Both the position numbers and the translations under genes were made by a program. 64,000 nt of DNA from Nageia nagi (lineage: Eukaryota; Pinophyta): contig JBITNC010000001.1 in NCBI GenBank assembly GCA_050084985.1, forward strand, positions 119,102,001 through 119,166,000, given 5' to 3'. Position 1 is the first letter of the stretch. Every line of letters starts with the position of its first letter. This document shows positions 24,361-35,887 of the stretch, piece by piece. The notes under the pieces are model-generated. The model was not told the origin of the DNA. It worked only from the letters and a program-made list of their open reading frames with translations, and ran no database searches.

Positions 24361-25040
24361 AGAATACCATATTACAAGCAGGTTTTTATTGGCCTTCTCT
24401 CCATATGCATGTGACTAATTATGTGCATCATTACAATAAATAACAATGGATAGGTAAGCCTACTTCATATACTAAGATGATTCTATAACCTCAAGTAATT
24501 ATAAAACTATTTGAATGGTTAGGATTTTACTTTATTAGATCAATTTATTCCTATTTACAAGGTTAGAAATATACATTAGTATTTACAAATTATAGTACTA
24601 AATGGATAGAAGTTTATGTTCTTTTAAAGGTCAAGGAATAAAAAGTAGTAGAGTTCCTATATAATAAGATAATGCAATGATTTGGAGTTCCATGGGTCTT
24701 ATTTTATAATCAAGGTACTTAATTTATGTCTAAAGTGATCAATTATTTTATTGATTACTACCATGTTAGGTATTTAAAAACACTACCATATCATCGATAA
24801 TTTAATAAATAGGTAGAGGTGATAAATGGTTAATTAGAGAAAATATTAACTAAAATAATAACTTCACATAGATGAGATTCAGTACAATGAATTCCATAAG
24901 TAGTTTAGGCCTACAATGTAACTAGGAAATCCATAACTAGTTTTACTTCGAAGAAATTAGTCTATAGAAAGAAGCCACTTTTTCTTATCAAGTTTGAAGT
25001 GTATGCTCTTAGGAAAACCATGAAAATCATAATAAAATTA
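24361..25040 (+). pseudogene. Integrase remnant of element G
   Basis: Starts ILQAGFYWPSLHMHVTNYVH and NKxQWIGKPT, the integrase HHCC zinc-binding end with the first Cys region lost. The core follows: STKWIEVYVLLKVKE, GVPWVLFYNQGTxFMSKV (the second catalytic Asp of TDQGT is Asn), then TLPYHRxFNKxVEVING (usual STPYHPQANGQVE.TN). AYNVTRKSITSFTSKKLVYR ends the part with the usual TPYELVYG. The stops fall at expected Gln and Trp codons. The catalytic triad is not intact. Confidence 0.85.
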
Positions 25041-25399
25041 TCTTAGGCCAAAAAATAAAAAAATTTGTATACTCATAGGTTTATTCCATGTTAGCTCATA
25101 TTTATGTCATACATATGGATATTTTCAATCATTTCTAATCAAATAGTAAATACTAAGATAAGCATGATACAATCAGCTATCTTGGGAAGATAACTATCTA
25201 CCTGAAAGAGTCATGGATGGCAATGCCCCATAGTGTATCTTTCTTTTATTTCAAAAGATATAAAGTGAATTATATAGGATTAGATTCATCTACTCATTAT
25301 TATCATAGATGAAATTTTCTTAAGCATCTGATATAAATTCAACCAATGACTAAATTGCCTATTCTTTTAGAATCCTTAGGTTTTGCTTTCTCAAAAGAT

Positions 25400-25975
25400 A
25401 GATGTTTTGATATCAATTTTTTTTATATTGATATGTTATTATTAAAATTATGATATAAATCCAAATTTTTATGAACAAATTTTTCTATTTCAAAAATATG
25501 AGTTAATGATTGATTAAAAAAAGGGCCACTAGTAGCCTAAAAGTTAATTTGGGAGGACTAACAATAGTCCTTTTTATATACTAACAAATCTATAATTTTC
25601 AATTTTTATGATCTTTATGGCCATTAATATGTTCAATTTTGATTTTATTTTTGACTTTATTATTCATTGATATCCTTATATATAAGAAATTGTTATTTGT
25701 ATCTTGTTGAATTGAACTTACATTTTTTAGAACTAATTTAATTGATTCTTACTTGAATTGTTTCTAATATCATCTTGACTAACCCATTTAGTTCTACAAA
25801 TCTAACCTAAATAGGACTACCAATGGTCCTTTTTCTATACTAGGAGGACTGTTAGAGGTTCTCCTTGACTAATAATATCTAAACATTTTCTCTTCTAAAT
25901 TTCAATGATACATTCAAAGTAACATTTTGAGCTTAACCAATACCCTTTGGAATTGAGTGATTGTCCCCTTTTTTG
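25400..25975. other. Non-coding, with GGACTA/GTCC near-palindromes
   Basis: GGACTAACAATAGTCC at 25555 and GGACTACCAATGGTCC at 25814 are near-palindromes, each followed by TTTTT and TATACTA. Related strings recur near 26692 and 26727. It follows the integrase of element G, so it could be that element's 3' LTR or untranslated end. No pair was found. Confidence 0.4.
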
Positions 25976-26400
25976 GATTGATAATACATGCTTGATAATA
26001 CTTGAGAATACATTGATAATCGTTTGAAGGCATAAGAATATGCTTGGAAATAATAGATAAAAATATATGAAGGCATATATAATTTCTTGAAAATACATGA
26101 TACATATATTGATAAACTCATGAAAAGATAGGGATAAACTCAAGAAAAATATATTGATAATTCATGCATTGATATGGAAAGATGTGATAATTCATGAAAA
26201 ATATATTCAACACTCATGCATTGATAAAATCATGAAAAGACATTGATAATTCATGAAAAGATACTAATAACTCATGCATTTATAAACTCATAGAAATATA
26301 TTATTCATTCCTTAAAAAATTGATAATTCATAAAAAGATCATGCATTGATAATTTTATGAAAATTCATTGACAATTCATTGGAAACATATGATAAAAAAA
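25976..26400. repeat. Degenerate short tandem repeats (TTGATAATTCATGAAAAGATA type)
   Basis: Variants of TTGATAATTCATGAAAA and TTGATAAACTCATGAAAA alternate about a dozen times with ATTCATGCATTGATA, in irregular units of roughly 20-25 bases. The overlapping short minus-strand frames here come from the repeat and are not genes. Confidence 0.75.
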
Positions 26401-27022
26401 TACATACATGATAAACAACTTGATAAGGACATTATCAATTATTAAAATCGAGCATGCATTATACTTACCTTAAAAATATGATGACTTGAAGATTGAAGTG
26501 ACTATTTTTGAGCTAAATTTCATCTTATTATGGTTGATTTCCTTGATTATATAGTTTTTTTCTTATTGATTATTTGATTTTCTCCTTGGTATGATATTCT
26601 ACATATGATATACCTATCTTAATATTGTTATGATTTTCTAAGAACTCATCTTAGATTTCCCAACTTTGATTTACTAAAAATAGATGCTATTAGGATTGTT
26701 AATGGTCCTATTTTTGGGTTGTGAGGGTTGTTAATGGTCCTTTATGATAGGGAAAACATTTTTATTATTAATGTGCATATGTATTGATACTCAATGATTC
26801 TAAATTTGACTTCAATTTGGACATGATTATCCCCATACTAATTTTCTTTTAGTTTTTGTTAATCATGAAATGTGATTTCATAGACCTAATATGTAATTAA
26901 TCAACATGATAGGTTGATGAATAATATGCCTTTATGATAAATGTTAGAATCTAAAAAATGATACACTTGATGAGAAAATAAAAGTTGATGACATATATGA
27001 TGATGAAATCCATGATGAGAAA
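26401..27022. other. AT-rich stretch without recognised gene
   Basis: Contains two further GTTAATGGTCC strings (26698 and 26733) and nothing else I can name. Confidence 0.5.
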
Positions 27023-27145
27023 CTTGATGGAAACAAACATGATGATCACCTTGACAAAAAACATGAGGATAATCTTGATCAAAATCATGATGATACTCTT
27101 GATTAAAACTATGATGATAATATTGATGAAGAATTTGATGATATA
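27023..27145 (+). repeat. Five tandem repeats of 24-27 bp
   Basis: Units begin at 27023, 27050, 27074, 27098 and 27122, each CTTGAT-like followed by CATGATGAT-like bases. Read on the plus strand they code for LD....DD octapeptides (LDKKHEDN, LDQNHDDT), with a stop in the fourth unit. The minus-strand frame is His-rich for the same reason. The multiple of three suggests a once-coding acidic repeat, but no protein is recognisable around it. Confidence 0.85.
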
Positions 27146-28282
27146 GCCTATGTTGATCAAGTATGTGCAATGGACTGATTCATATGATGTGTAACCTAAT
27201 GGCAATACAAATATATATAATGAAACTACAAGTCTAGCATATATGGATTCATTTTGTTTAGTCATATTAAATCCAAAATAGGATTTATTATGAATTATAT
27301 TCTACATAAAATGCAATGCAAGTGATGATCATGCAATTATATCCTATATGATATGTAAACTAATGCTATATGATTTACAAACAAAGATACATACTACATG
27401 GTTTATGAGGGTGGTTCCTCCACACCATCATCATCACAATAATCCTTTATTGATTTCATGACATCTAATATTTATCTACAAATATTGATTAGTAGATCAT
27501 GATTATATATTTCTTCTAAGTTATCGATGATGCCCATCAGATTAAATTCTTGAATATATTGATGTAAAATGATTTTTACCAAGGAATCTATTAAGGCAAC
27601 AACATATTGAAAAGTATCATTAGTAGCATTACTATATATGATATTATGACAACTAATTTCAATATTACAACTAGCAATATCACTTAATGATAAATCATCA
27701 AATAGAGAAATTTTAATCATCCAAGAATTTTCTAGAGTCTTTATATAAATACTGAGGTCAATATATCATTATGATGGATGAGACCTAGGATAGTATTTAC
27801 TATTTATTAAAATTGCAACCATTCTACTACTAGACTAAAAATAGGCTTTGTAAGTGGGTGATTTGAGATGCTTTTGGTGCAATAGTTTTTAACTACCTCA
27901 TTTTTGGGTTTAAGTGGTGGTTTCTAGGTGATGGTTTTAAAATAGACCACTAAATCATAAGGAGGTGGATAAAAATAACCCCTCTATTTCAACAAAAAAA
28001 TCCCAATATAGGGAACCTAGGTGGGCACTTTAAATATTTTGAGTTTTTTGAATTTTTTTAAGAAGGGCAGCCAAGGAGGTAAAGAACTTATCTTGTACCA
28101 TTTCAAGCCAAGGGGATTAAAGCACTTAGAGAGAGATATCTAAGTTGAGCTAAGTGTGTTGAGAGGATCCAAGATTAGGGAATTACAAAGATCACCTAAT
28201 AGGTATTATTTTATGTATCTTATCAAGCAATTATCATGCTTGTGAAATAAAAGTATCTAGGGCCTTTTAATAAAACCCATTT
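27146..28282. other. AT-rich stretch without recognised gene
   Basis: An 82-codon minus frame at 27472-27720 has no known motif. No repeat boundary was seen. Confidence 0.45.
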
Positions 28283-28830
28283 TGTATGTATCATGGAATC
28301 ATTGCATACCATGAAATTATATTTTCATCATACATATTACCAAATAATTCTTTATCCTTGTGTTTTCTTCCACATTTTACATACATATCTATTAGGGCAT
28401 TCAAAATCATAATATTAAATTTACAAGCACCAAGTAGACACATCCACATACCCAATTCAAGTTTTATGGGTATTATGGTGATGAAGTTCAAAGATTACTC
28501 ATGATAGCATGTACAAATAACAAGGGCAACAATGCATTGATAATTATTCACCCTAGGAATAATGTAATAAGATTCCCTCATGTTGTAAGGGCTTATTATA
28601 CATTTTTTATACATATCTATCAAGACATTCAAAACCCTAAAATTTGATTTACAAGCACCAAGTAGAAACATCTACACATCCAATTAAGGTTTTATGGGTT
28701 TTTTGAAAATGATGTTCAAATATCCCTCAAGATAGCTTGCATAGTGATGAAGGTTAAATATGCATGTATAATGATTCATCCCAAGAATGATGCAATAAAA
28801 ATCCCTCATGTTATAATTATTTACTCCATA
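28283..28830 (-). pseudogene. PPR (pentatricopeptide repeat) gene fragment, tandemly duplicated
   Basis: Minus-strand 28491-28291 reads GACKFNIMILNALIDMYVKC then GRKHKDKELFGNM and NIISWYAMI. This is the hallmark of plant PLS-class PPR proteins (NALIDMYAKCG...A..LF..M...N.VSWNAMI), which bind organelle RNA. The upstream unit, shifted by 228 bases, reads FLLGACKSNFRVLNVLIDMY with KKC, so the same motif occurs twice; a third partial unit starts near 28788. PPR motifs are about 35 residues (105 bp), so a 228-bp duplication is not a simple motif repeat. No full-length reading frame, start or organelle targeting signal is present. It is a relic, possibly a retrocopy or a captured piece. Confidence 0.8.
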
Positions 28831-29922
28831 TTTTGCATATTGTTATAACTAAAATAATAATTATTAGATATATTTACATAAAAATTAAATTTGCTAATTA
28901 ACTATGAAATACTAGGAAATCAATGACATGAAAGATGAAAATCACCTAATGAAACTTAAACTATAAAAAATAGATTTATGAATTATACAAAACTATACTT
29001 TACCTATGATGATAAATGAAGGTGAAATTTGATCGAAAGAGGATGAACGACAAGCTTACCCAAAACATGAAGCCACCAATCCAACCTCAACATAGTGGTA
29101 ACACTAGAAATACAACAACAATCCCTAGTTACCATTCCATAATGCCTTGCCCTTTCTCTCAATGTCATCATACCACCTTCAATACATCAAATCTCAATCA
29201 TGAAGGGATGAAATATTACAAGAATGTAGAGCTTAGAGTATAAAAAAATCCATAGATGATAAGTGGCATTTAGAAATACCATTCAATATTGACACAAGTA
29301 TATTACCACCTTTTAAGGATTTGGGATTATTTCATGTCATATATGTAATCATGCATAACCCCTCCACCTTTATAGGTAATAGGTCTAGTGCTAAGGCTCC
29401 TCCATAGGCATATTAGGATGCTAAGTTGACCTGTTACCATAAAAAATAAAGGTAGATAAGAGTGCACATGTAAATGAGAATTTATTTAATAAATTATTTC
29501 AAATATATAAAAAGGTTTTTTAATTAAATCAAAATACCATTTTAGGTATTAATAGATACCCCACTTTGAATATGTTTTGATTCTTTTTAGATAAAGGAAA
29601 TCAAAGCATGAATTCAAAGTATAATAATAAAAGTAAGAAGATACTCAAAAAGTTGTGACATGGTAGTAGCTTTGGATGCTTAGTATTTTCTTATGTTATA
29701 CCCTCTCTTTGATTTGGTTGTAGCATGATGGAACTCTCATCATAGAAGCAATCCAATGAAAAGAAATTGGTACATAAAAAGAGCTTATAAAAGAAACATT
29801 TTTGTGTAATATATCTGAAATATAAACATGATATGGAAAGTATGATAAGTGATAAGAAAGCATACTCTTCCTTGGTGACTTACCCCCTAAGATAATATGA
29901 ATATGATAAAAAATTTAGATTA
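28831..29922. other. Unassigned stretch
   Basis: A 75-codon plus frame (29016-29243), rich in Thr, Pro and His, has no recognised domain. Nothing else was seen. Confidence 0.4.
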
Positions 29923-30094
29923 ATCATCTTGGTTTCCCAAGCCACCATGTTACCATGGATTTTGATATGAATGGCCCTTCCTTACAAAGGCATTAAAGGA
30001 TAAGAATGATCATCTTGGTTTCCCAACCCACCATGTTGCCATGGATTTATTGATAAGAGTGCCCCTTCCTTACAAAGGAGGGAAATGATATGAA
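29923..30094. repeat. 86-bp tandem duplication
   Basis: ATCATCTTGGTTTCCCAA starts at 29923 and again at 30009, followed both times by CCACCATGTT.CCATGGATTT and GCCCCTTCCTTACAAAGG-like sequence. Confidence 0.85.
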
Positions 30095-30204
30095 AAATGA
30101 AATACCAAATAGATATATTTTGATAAGAATTGTTGATAAGCATTTTTTTACAAAAATGAAATGAAAGTAAAGTAACAAAATACCTTTTCCATTGATTTAC
30201 CATG

Positions 30205-31074
30205 TGTCAACCCAAAAAAGTAACCTGTTAGCAAACAAGAAACATTAAATACCAATACATATTTTATTACTCTCTCAGTGACTTGAAATGTTACAAAACA
30301 AATCTCTATATTTGTAGCCTTATTTTAAGGGCTTTTACAAAATTATGTTTGAATCTCCTTGGGCTTTTACAGATTCATTGATGTTTAGTATGAAGTCACC
30401 AACATTTGGTTTCAATTGTTGGCATTTGATATCAATTGTTGGTGTTTTTGATAGTGTAGATGGATTTGGATAAACTGTCTCTTCTTCTTCATTTTGACTT
30501 TAGTTTTTTATCTCTACTAATGCTTGATGTAATTTTATCTTCAACACTCTTCATAGTAGCACCTGTGGACCCTACACATATGCCAAAACAACAAATCAAG
30601 CATACCTATTTACATAAAAATCATCATATATTGAACAAAACATATGAATCAAGTGTAAAATTGAAGTACTTAACTCTTTAGAAAATCTAAACAAAATCCT
30701 ATAGCATAACTTTAATTTATAGACTTTTTGAGTTTGTTTGATTTTTAAATTTAGGATCTAACAACCTGACCCAAAAATCTAATCTTAATCCAAAATAGCT
30801 TTGATTCCATTTGTGCAGTTGCCAAACCAATAATAAATCAATCAAAATAAAATAATTTTTTAAAACAAATCAGTTCAAGTGTGTATTTAGTTTTGGCCTA
30901 GCTAAGTTTTGGGTCATCAACACATGGGTATAGGATGTAAAAGATTAGCTTGGATCTTCGATGACTAATATCAATTACTAGTAATTAGTCATTTACTATA
31001 ACTTATATAATACATGTTAATTTTAGTCCTTTTTCTTTCAATTTTCAAATGAGGGTCATTTTTGGGTGTCTACA
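30205..31074 (-). repeat. LTR of element D (3' LTR, minus orientation)
   Basis: Read on the minus strand it starts TGTAGACACCCAAAAATGAC at 31074 and ends TTTTTTGGGTTGACA at 30205. The solo LTR at 62076-62969 (plus) starts with the same 20 bases, shares the CACCAACATTTGGTTTCAAT part (about 30396) and has the equivalent end. Immediately upstream in minus orientation lies a purine tract, so this is the 3' LTR of an element extending to the right. Confidence 0.75.
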
Positions 31075-31089
31075 TTTTGGCCCTTTTTG
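31075..31089 (-). other. Polypurine tract of element D
   Basis: On the minus strand CAAAAAGGGCCAAAA directly precedes the TG of the LTR. Confidence 0.6.
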
Positions 31090-32559
31090 AATTATCTGCT
31101 ATCAAAAGTAGGGGATAATTCACAAATTTCCTTTATTTTGAAAATGTGAACATCTTCAAGTTCCCTAACTTGGATATTTGACTCTTAGGTTGATGTCTAA
31201 AATTGACTTAGTCTCTTGAATAAGTTAAAACTTGATTGATTGAATAATGATTAAATCATGTTCTTATCTTTTATACTTGATGCATTTTGAAAATATTTTT
31301 TATGTATACCAAAATGTTACTTGTCTCAATCTCCATACTATATGCTATTTGCAATAGTTATGTGATAATACTCTCAGTTTGTCTTTACATGCAAAAGCTA
31401 GTATGTGATGATAATCTTATCTTATGTATACATTCAATTTGATTTTACTACCTATTATCCTGATAGTGAGGTTACATAATGATCTTGCACAAAAGGTCAT
31501 TCTATGCTTTTAAATCATATTCAATTTTTAAAAGTTCAACATATTTTGAGATTTAATCTCTTTATACATTTTCTTTATAATCATTTTAATAAAATAGGAG
31601 ATTGATAAAGTTTTGGGTTTCTCATCATAGAAGCATGATGAGGGATTTTTTAATTTTTAATTTTTTGGGTTCCTCATAAAGGACTCATGATGAGAAATTT
31701 TTTAATTTATATATATATATATATTATCTCTTTGAAATAGCATTAGAAGGAGAGAAAATAAGTTTTTTTATTTTTCTAGTTGTATATATTTATTTATTTA
31801 TAAAGGAGTCACCAACATTGTATTATTATGCTAAAAGGAGAGGGAATTGATGTTTTTGTTTATAATTTTTTAAGTGTTTGTTTTTTTTTTCAATTAAAGG
31901 AATCATGAACATTTTGCTAGAGTCATTATTAATCCATATGAATTGCTGGCATCTAGTCCTAGATTGTCAGCATTCGAAGATGTGAGGGTATAAAAGAAAA
32001 AGGACCTAACTATCATTTTCTTATTTTATTTTTTTTAGCTTTCAGAGCTCTTATCCCCACATTCATTGAGTTTGACCACTATTTCACACCTCTTATAACT
32101 TTTATGAGCTAGAATGCCATTGCAAAGACCACCAACTGATAGGATGAGACCAATCTGAGAAGAGGTAGGGTTTTTTAAAGCCATTTTATTAATTTTTTAC
32201 TTATAATACTATTATTAACACTTAATTTAAAAATGGAAACAAAAGGAATGTTTAATTTGATGTTTAGAGAGTTTTCAACTATTTAGTTTTTTTATTTTGG
32301 CCCTTTTTTGGGCATTTTTAGATTTTTTGGAAACCCTTGACCATGGTCACTGACCAGAGCCAAGGATTTACATAATCATTGATATTTGGTATCAAACACC
32401 AATGACCCTACAACTAGTTCATTTAATCATCAATGTTCAAGCTTGAGTTGCAAATTTTTTTTTTTTTAAACTTAGCTTACTTAGGTTTTTTTAGGTCTTA
32501 GAGGTGTTTGAGCTTAGAGGATGTTATCCTTCTATTATTCAAGAGGGTTGTCAATTACT
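31090..32559. other. Element D, non-coding 3' interior
   Basis: No gene. A short hairpin unit, CTCATCAT...ATGATGAG followed by TTTTTTAATTT, occurs twice (about 31614-31661 and 31664-31711, the second with a changed left arm). A TA tract follows at 31709-31725. Confidence 0.5.
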
Positions 32560-34290
32560 CATGGATGCCAACCATACTTTCTTCCATATAGTGGTATTTG
32601 GTGCATTCACTAGGAGTATCCCCTCTTACCAACTTTGCTAGAGAGGTGGACCTCTACTACTTCTACCTTCCACCTCCCAATAGGGGAGATGACTATCATA
32701 GTGGAGGATATCCACCTTTTGTATCATTTACCTATTTTTCATTAGAGCATGCATCAATCAATGGATAAAGATCCAATTCAATAAATGATTTCCTATTTAT
32801 ATGGGGAGGATAATGTAGATACTATACTCTTTAATATTAGTTCAAGGGGATCACATATTATTGCTATTAGCTAGAGGACAAGAAGGGGGCTCTTAGGCCC
32901 TCTTATTTGATGGGCATGATCTAGTGTTATTCCCTTCCAAATACTAGTAGATAAATATTTCCATGGTATTTGCTACCTATTGTTGTTGATATGATACATC
33001 ATAGTACTATGTATGCATGGGCTCCCACATTATTGGTATAAGTTTATAGGATGTTTTTTTTTCCTATTCTTAGGTCGTAGGTCTTCATTATCTATGACTA
33101 TCACACTTCAGGCTTGGGCATATAAGCATATTGCTTAGCTCATCCTTTAGGACTTCTAGTTATAGGTTTTAACACACATAATATCTATCAATTTGGTATT
33201 ATGAGGTGGAGGGAGGAATTCTATATTTGTCCTACTAATGGTATGTATCAAAATATTTATTTGTATTGCACCATGATTTAAGAACTGGTTCTAGATTATG
33301 TATGGTTTCATCTTTATCGCTCATATCCAACATGGGAGGAGCTTCATATGTAGTTGGCTAGCATTCATTAGGTAAGGATGTTTAGTAGTCATTATATGGA
33401 GTTTCTTGAGTACTTTCAATTTGACTATGTCAAATAATAGTTTACTTTGGTCTAGGATGCCCCTCTAGCTACTATGCAGTATCATAGAGAGGGTACCCAT
33501 TTTATCAAGGGTATTCAACCATTAGCATATGTTGAGCTTAATACTATGTAGAAGGAGATGATAGAGGAGGATTCAGCTAAGGATGATGATAGGAGTCACC
33601 AAGGATTTTATTTTGTGATGATAGATTAATCTGGAGGAGGAAGATGAGGAAGATCATGTACATAAAGTGCATTAGAGAGTTAAGGATCCAAGTGTTGGAG
33701 AAGGTGTAGCAAAGGAGGTTGAGATGGAGATTGCAATATAGATTCTTGTGGAGATTACATGGGAGTATCAATGTTGGAGAGGAAAATGTACCTTATCCCT
33801 AGGTAGCTAGTGTTGATACTTTATTAGGAGAGATCTTCAATATGAGATTTCAATTTTTGCATAGGCTAACTCAACTTGCTATAGGTATATGGTAAAGAGA
33901 GATCAATATAGATAGAAGAGGGATGAAGCTAGGATTTTGGTCTAGATATTTCAGTAGTAGCATTCTAGGGGAGCTAATACTTTTGTAGGTATTGAGAGTT
34001 AGACATATTTTATGATAGCCATCTATCCATAGTAGGATTATTACATGAGTATAATGGCTACCTAGTTAGATAGTGTCCCATCTTATGCTACTAGTATAGA
34101 GTATCCTCTTCCTCTAAAGGATTATGTTCCTATGGATGTTCATGCATTACCTACAACTATAGCTAGTGGTGCATAGGGGAATGGTAGTACATAAAGTAGA
34201 TAGGCCAAACCTACATTATCTTATAGTAGGAGTACAACTCCAAGAATTTCATCTCCATATGAACCATAGTGCTTCAATGAATACTATTCA
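32560..34290 (+). pseudogene. Plant mobile domain (PMD) protein gene, antisense within element D
   Basis: A frame at about 32641-32745 reads ERW then TSTTSTFHLPIGEMTIIVED and IHLLYHLPIF, the PMD signature (ERWRPETHTFHLP.GEMT.TL.DV...L.L.I). Further on are YAWAPTLLV (about 33016, usual YAWG.A.LA) and, in another frame, LQAWAYKHIA (about 33108-33140, usual L.LLQ.WA.EHI). The C-terminal part has a charged helix (about 33895-33965, RDEARILVxIFQ) and a Ser/Thr/Pro-rich tail. Motif order and spacing match the antisense gene in element A. Stops and frameshifts kill it. It is read against the direction of the element's own LTR. Function of transposon-borne PMD proteins is not established. Confidence 0.78.
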
Positions 34291-35087
34291 TCCAATTCAA
34301 AATACTAGAGATACCAATGGTTATGGTAGGTCTCATGAGGGTGCCCTATCAAGTTCATTTTTATTTCATTTTATGTTTAGACATTAATGTGATAGACTTT
34401 GATATTTATATTATACTACTTATTTTTTGAGATTATGGGGATATGATTCAATTTCATGGATGAATATTATTATCATTTTTTTATTAGTTGATGTATGTTA
34501 TAAGAATTTTTTTTTGGACACACATATATATGATGATGCTTTTTCATGCATGTTTTTATGATTATGTCTTATTATAATGATGATTCATGTTATGTTTATT
34601 TTCTTAGATATTTTTTTGTGGGTATAAATGATGCATCCCTTAAATGTACACATTTTAGGTTTGGATATTTCATAATATGATTATGGTTTTTATAATATGT
34701 TATTTTTCTTATATATTATGATGGATGGTATACCTAGGTTGCTTTCACATGTATATTTAGATTTGGATTATCTTGTTTTATGTTGATGGGTGTTTGATAC
34801 ATCAATGTATGTTTTTATAAATAAATTTTGACTATGCAATATGATGATATGATGTAAAATATTTAATAATTAATAGTTATTTATCATGTTTAAGATCATT
34901 TTGTTATGGTTGAGATAACTTTTTATTTATAATAGTGTAGAATCAGATATCATCATTTTCTATTATTGGCTATTTTCACATATAGTTCATCAATTATAAG
35001 AGGATAACACATATGTGATAGCATATATAATTTATGAGGTGGTGGTGGTAAGTGTAATGGGAGAAATAATATCAGCTTCCAGTTCAA
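34291..35087. other. AT-rich stretch without recognised gene
   Basis: Downstream of the PMD gene; no frame or repeat boundary recognised. Confidence 0.5.
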
Positions 35088-35470
35088 TGGGAAGAACAAT
35101 TGCTTGCTCTTGATCATAAAGGATGATGGAAGCTATAAAATTCAATGATGCTAAAGGGGGGTAAAATGATAGGGAATAGGGTAAGGAGATAACATTGACT
35201 TGTAATTAAAATGGGAAGAATAATTTCTTATTCTCAATACCAAGAATAATATAAGCTATAGAATTTAACAACATTCTAGGGTTGACTTCTATCATTCTAC
35301 TAGGATAATTTTCTTGCTTGATCTTATACATGAAAGTAGAAGTAAGAGGTTTTAACAACACTAATGTTGACTTTCATATCAATGGGGAAAATAATTACTT
35401 GCTCTTTTTCCCAAGGAATGTACAAGCATCTTGAATTTAACAACCCATAAAGATGGATGTAAGGAAATAT
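35088..35470. repeat. Three degenerate tandem units
   Basis: AATGGGAAGAACAATTGCTTGCTC (first 20 bases compared) has relatives starting at 35209 and 35381, each followed by a CTATAGAATTTAACAAC-like part. Spacings of about 121 and 172 show loss or gain between units. Confidence 0.55.
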
Positions 35471-35887
35471 GTGGATGTATATGTGTATGAAGTTATCGAT
35501 TTTAACACTCATAAACATGGATAAATGAATAACATAACTATATGGATGTCAAACATAATATGTTAATAGCTCACCAAGTTTACAATATAATATATATATT
35601 ATTAGGTGAAATGAGTGGATAATATAATAAAGAAGTGTAGTAAATAAGATATTCAATATTAAATTCATTGAATAAGATTTTATTTTGGTTTCATATACTA
35701 GGGATGATATAAAATAAGGTTATAATACACATAAGTTTACTACAAATTTGTGTATGTAATGATGTACATTCCTTTCTCTTGATGTTTGCAAACTTAGTGT
35801 TTCAAGAGCATAAAATATGTGAGCTAATTCATCTATATAGGTCCATTATGGAGACTACACATGTCAGCACTTCATAAGGTATACCCT

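Larger units (their letters stand above)
21027..25400 (+). mobile_element. Older degenerate Ty3/gypsy element G
   Basis: Plus-strand remnants occur in gypsy order: gag-type zinc knuckles (22258-22370), aspartic protease (23236-23560), start of RT (24115-24360), integrase zinc-binding and core (24361-25040). RNase H and most of RT are missing. The 5' part (21027-22250) shows no recognisable capsid domain. Element A inserted just upstream, so G's 5' LTR may lie left of 11694. Stops are very frequent, more than in A, so G is older. A GT/TG microsatellite lies inside it (21833-21906). Confidence 0.75.
30205..35880 (-). mobile_element. 3' part of LTR element D with antisense PMD gene
   Basis: Contains, from the 3' end in minus orientation, an LTR (30205-31074), a PPT (31075-31089), a 1.5-kb non-coding part and a PMD gene on the opposite strand (32560-34290), followed by degenerate tandem repeats near 35088-35470. 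No gag or pol of D is visible before the insertion of element B at 35888. Element E further right could be the other half of D, but continuity cannot be shown. Confidence 0.55.

Noticed and set aside
25895-26143. Three overlapping minus-strand frames as membrane proteins
   Set aside because: Hydrophobic residues come from the AT-rich repeat; no signal or family pattern.
27023-27145. CRISPR-like array
   Set aside because: Directly tandem, without spacers, in plant nuclear DNA.
26901-27265. His-rich minus-strand frames
   Set aside because: They are the reverse of a 24-bp tandem repeat and have no family similarity.
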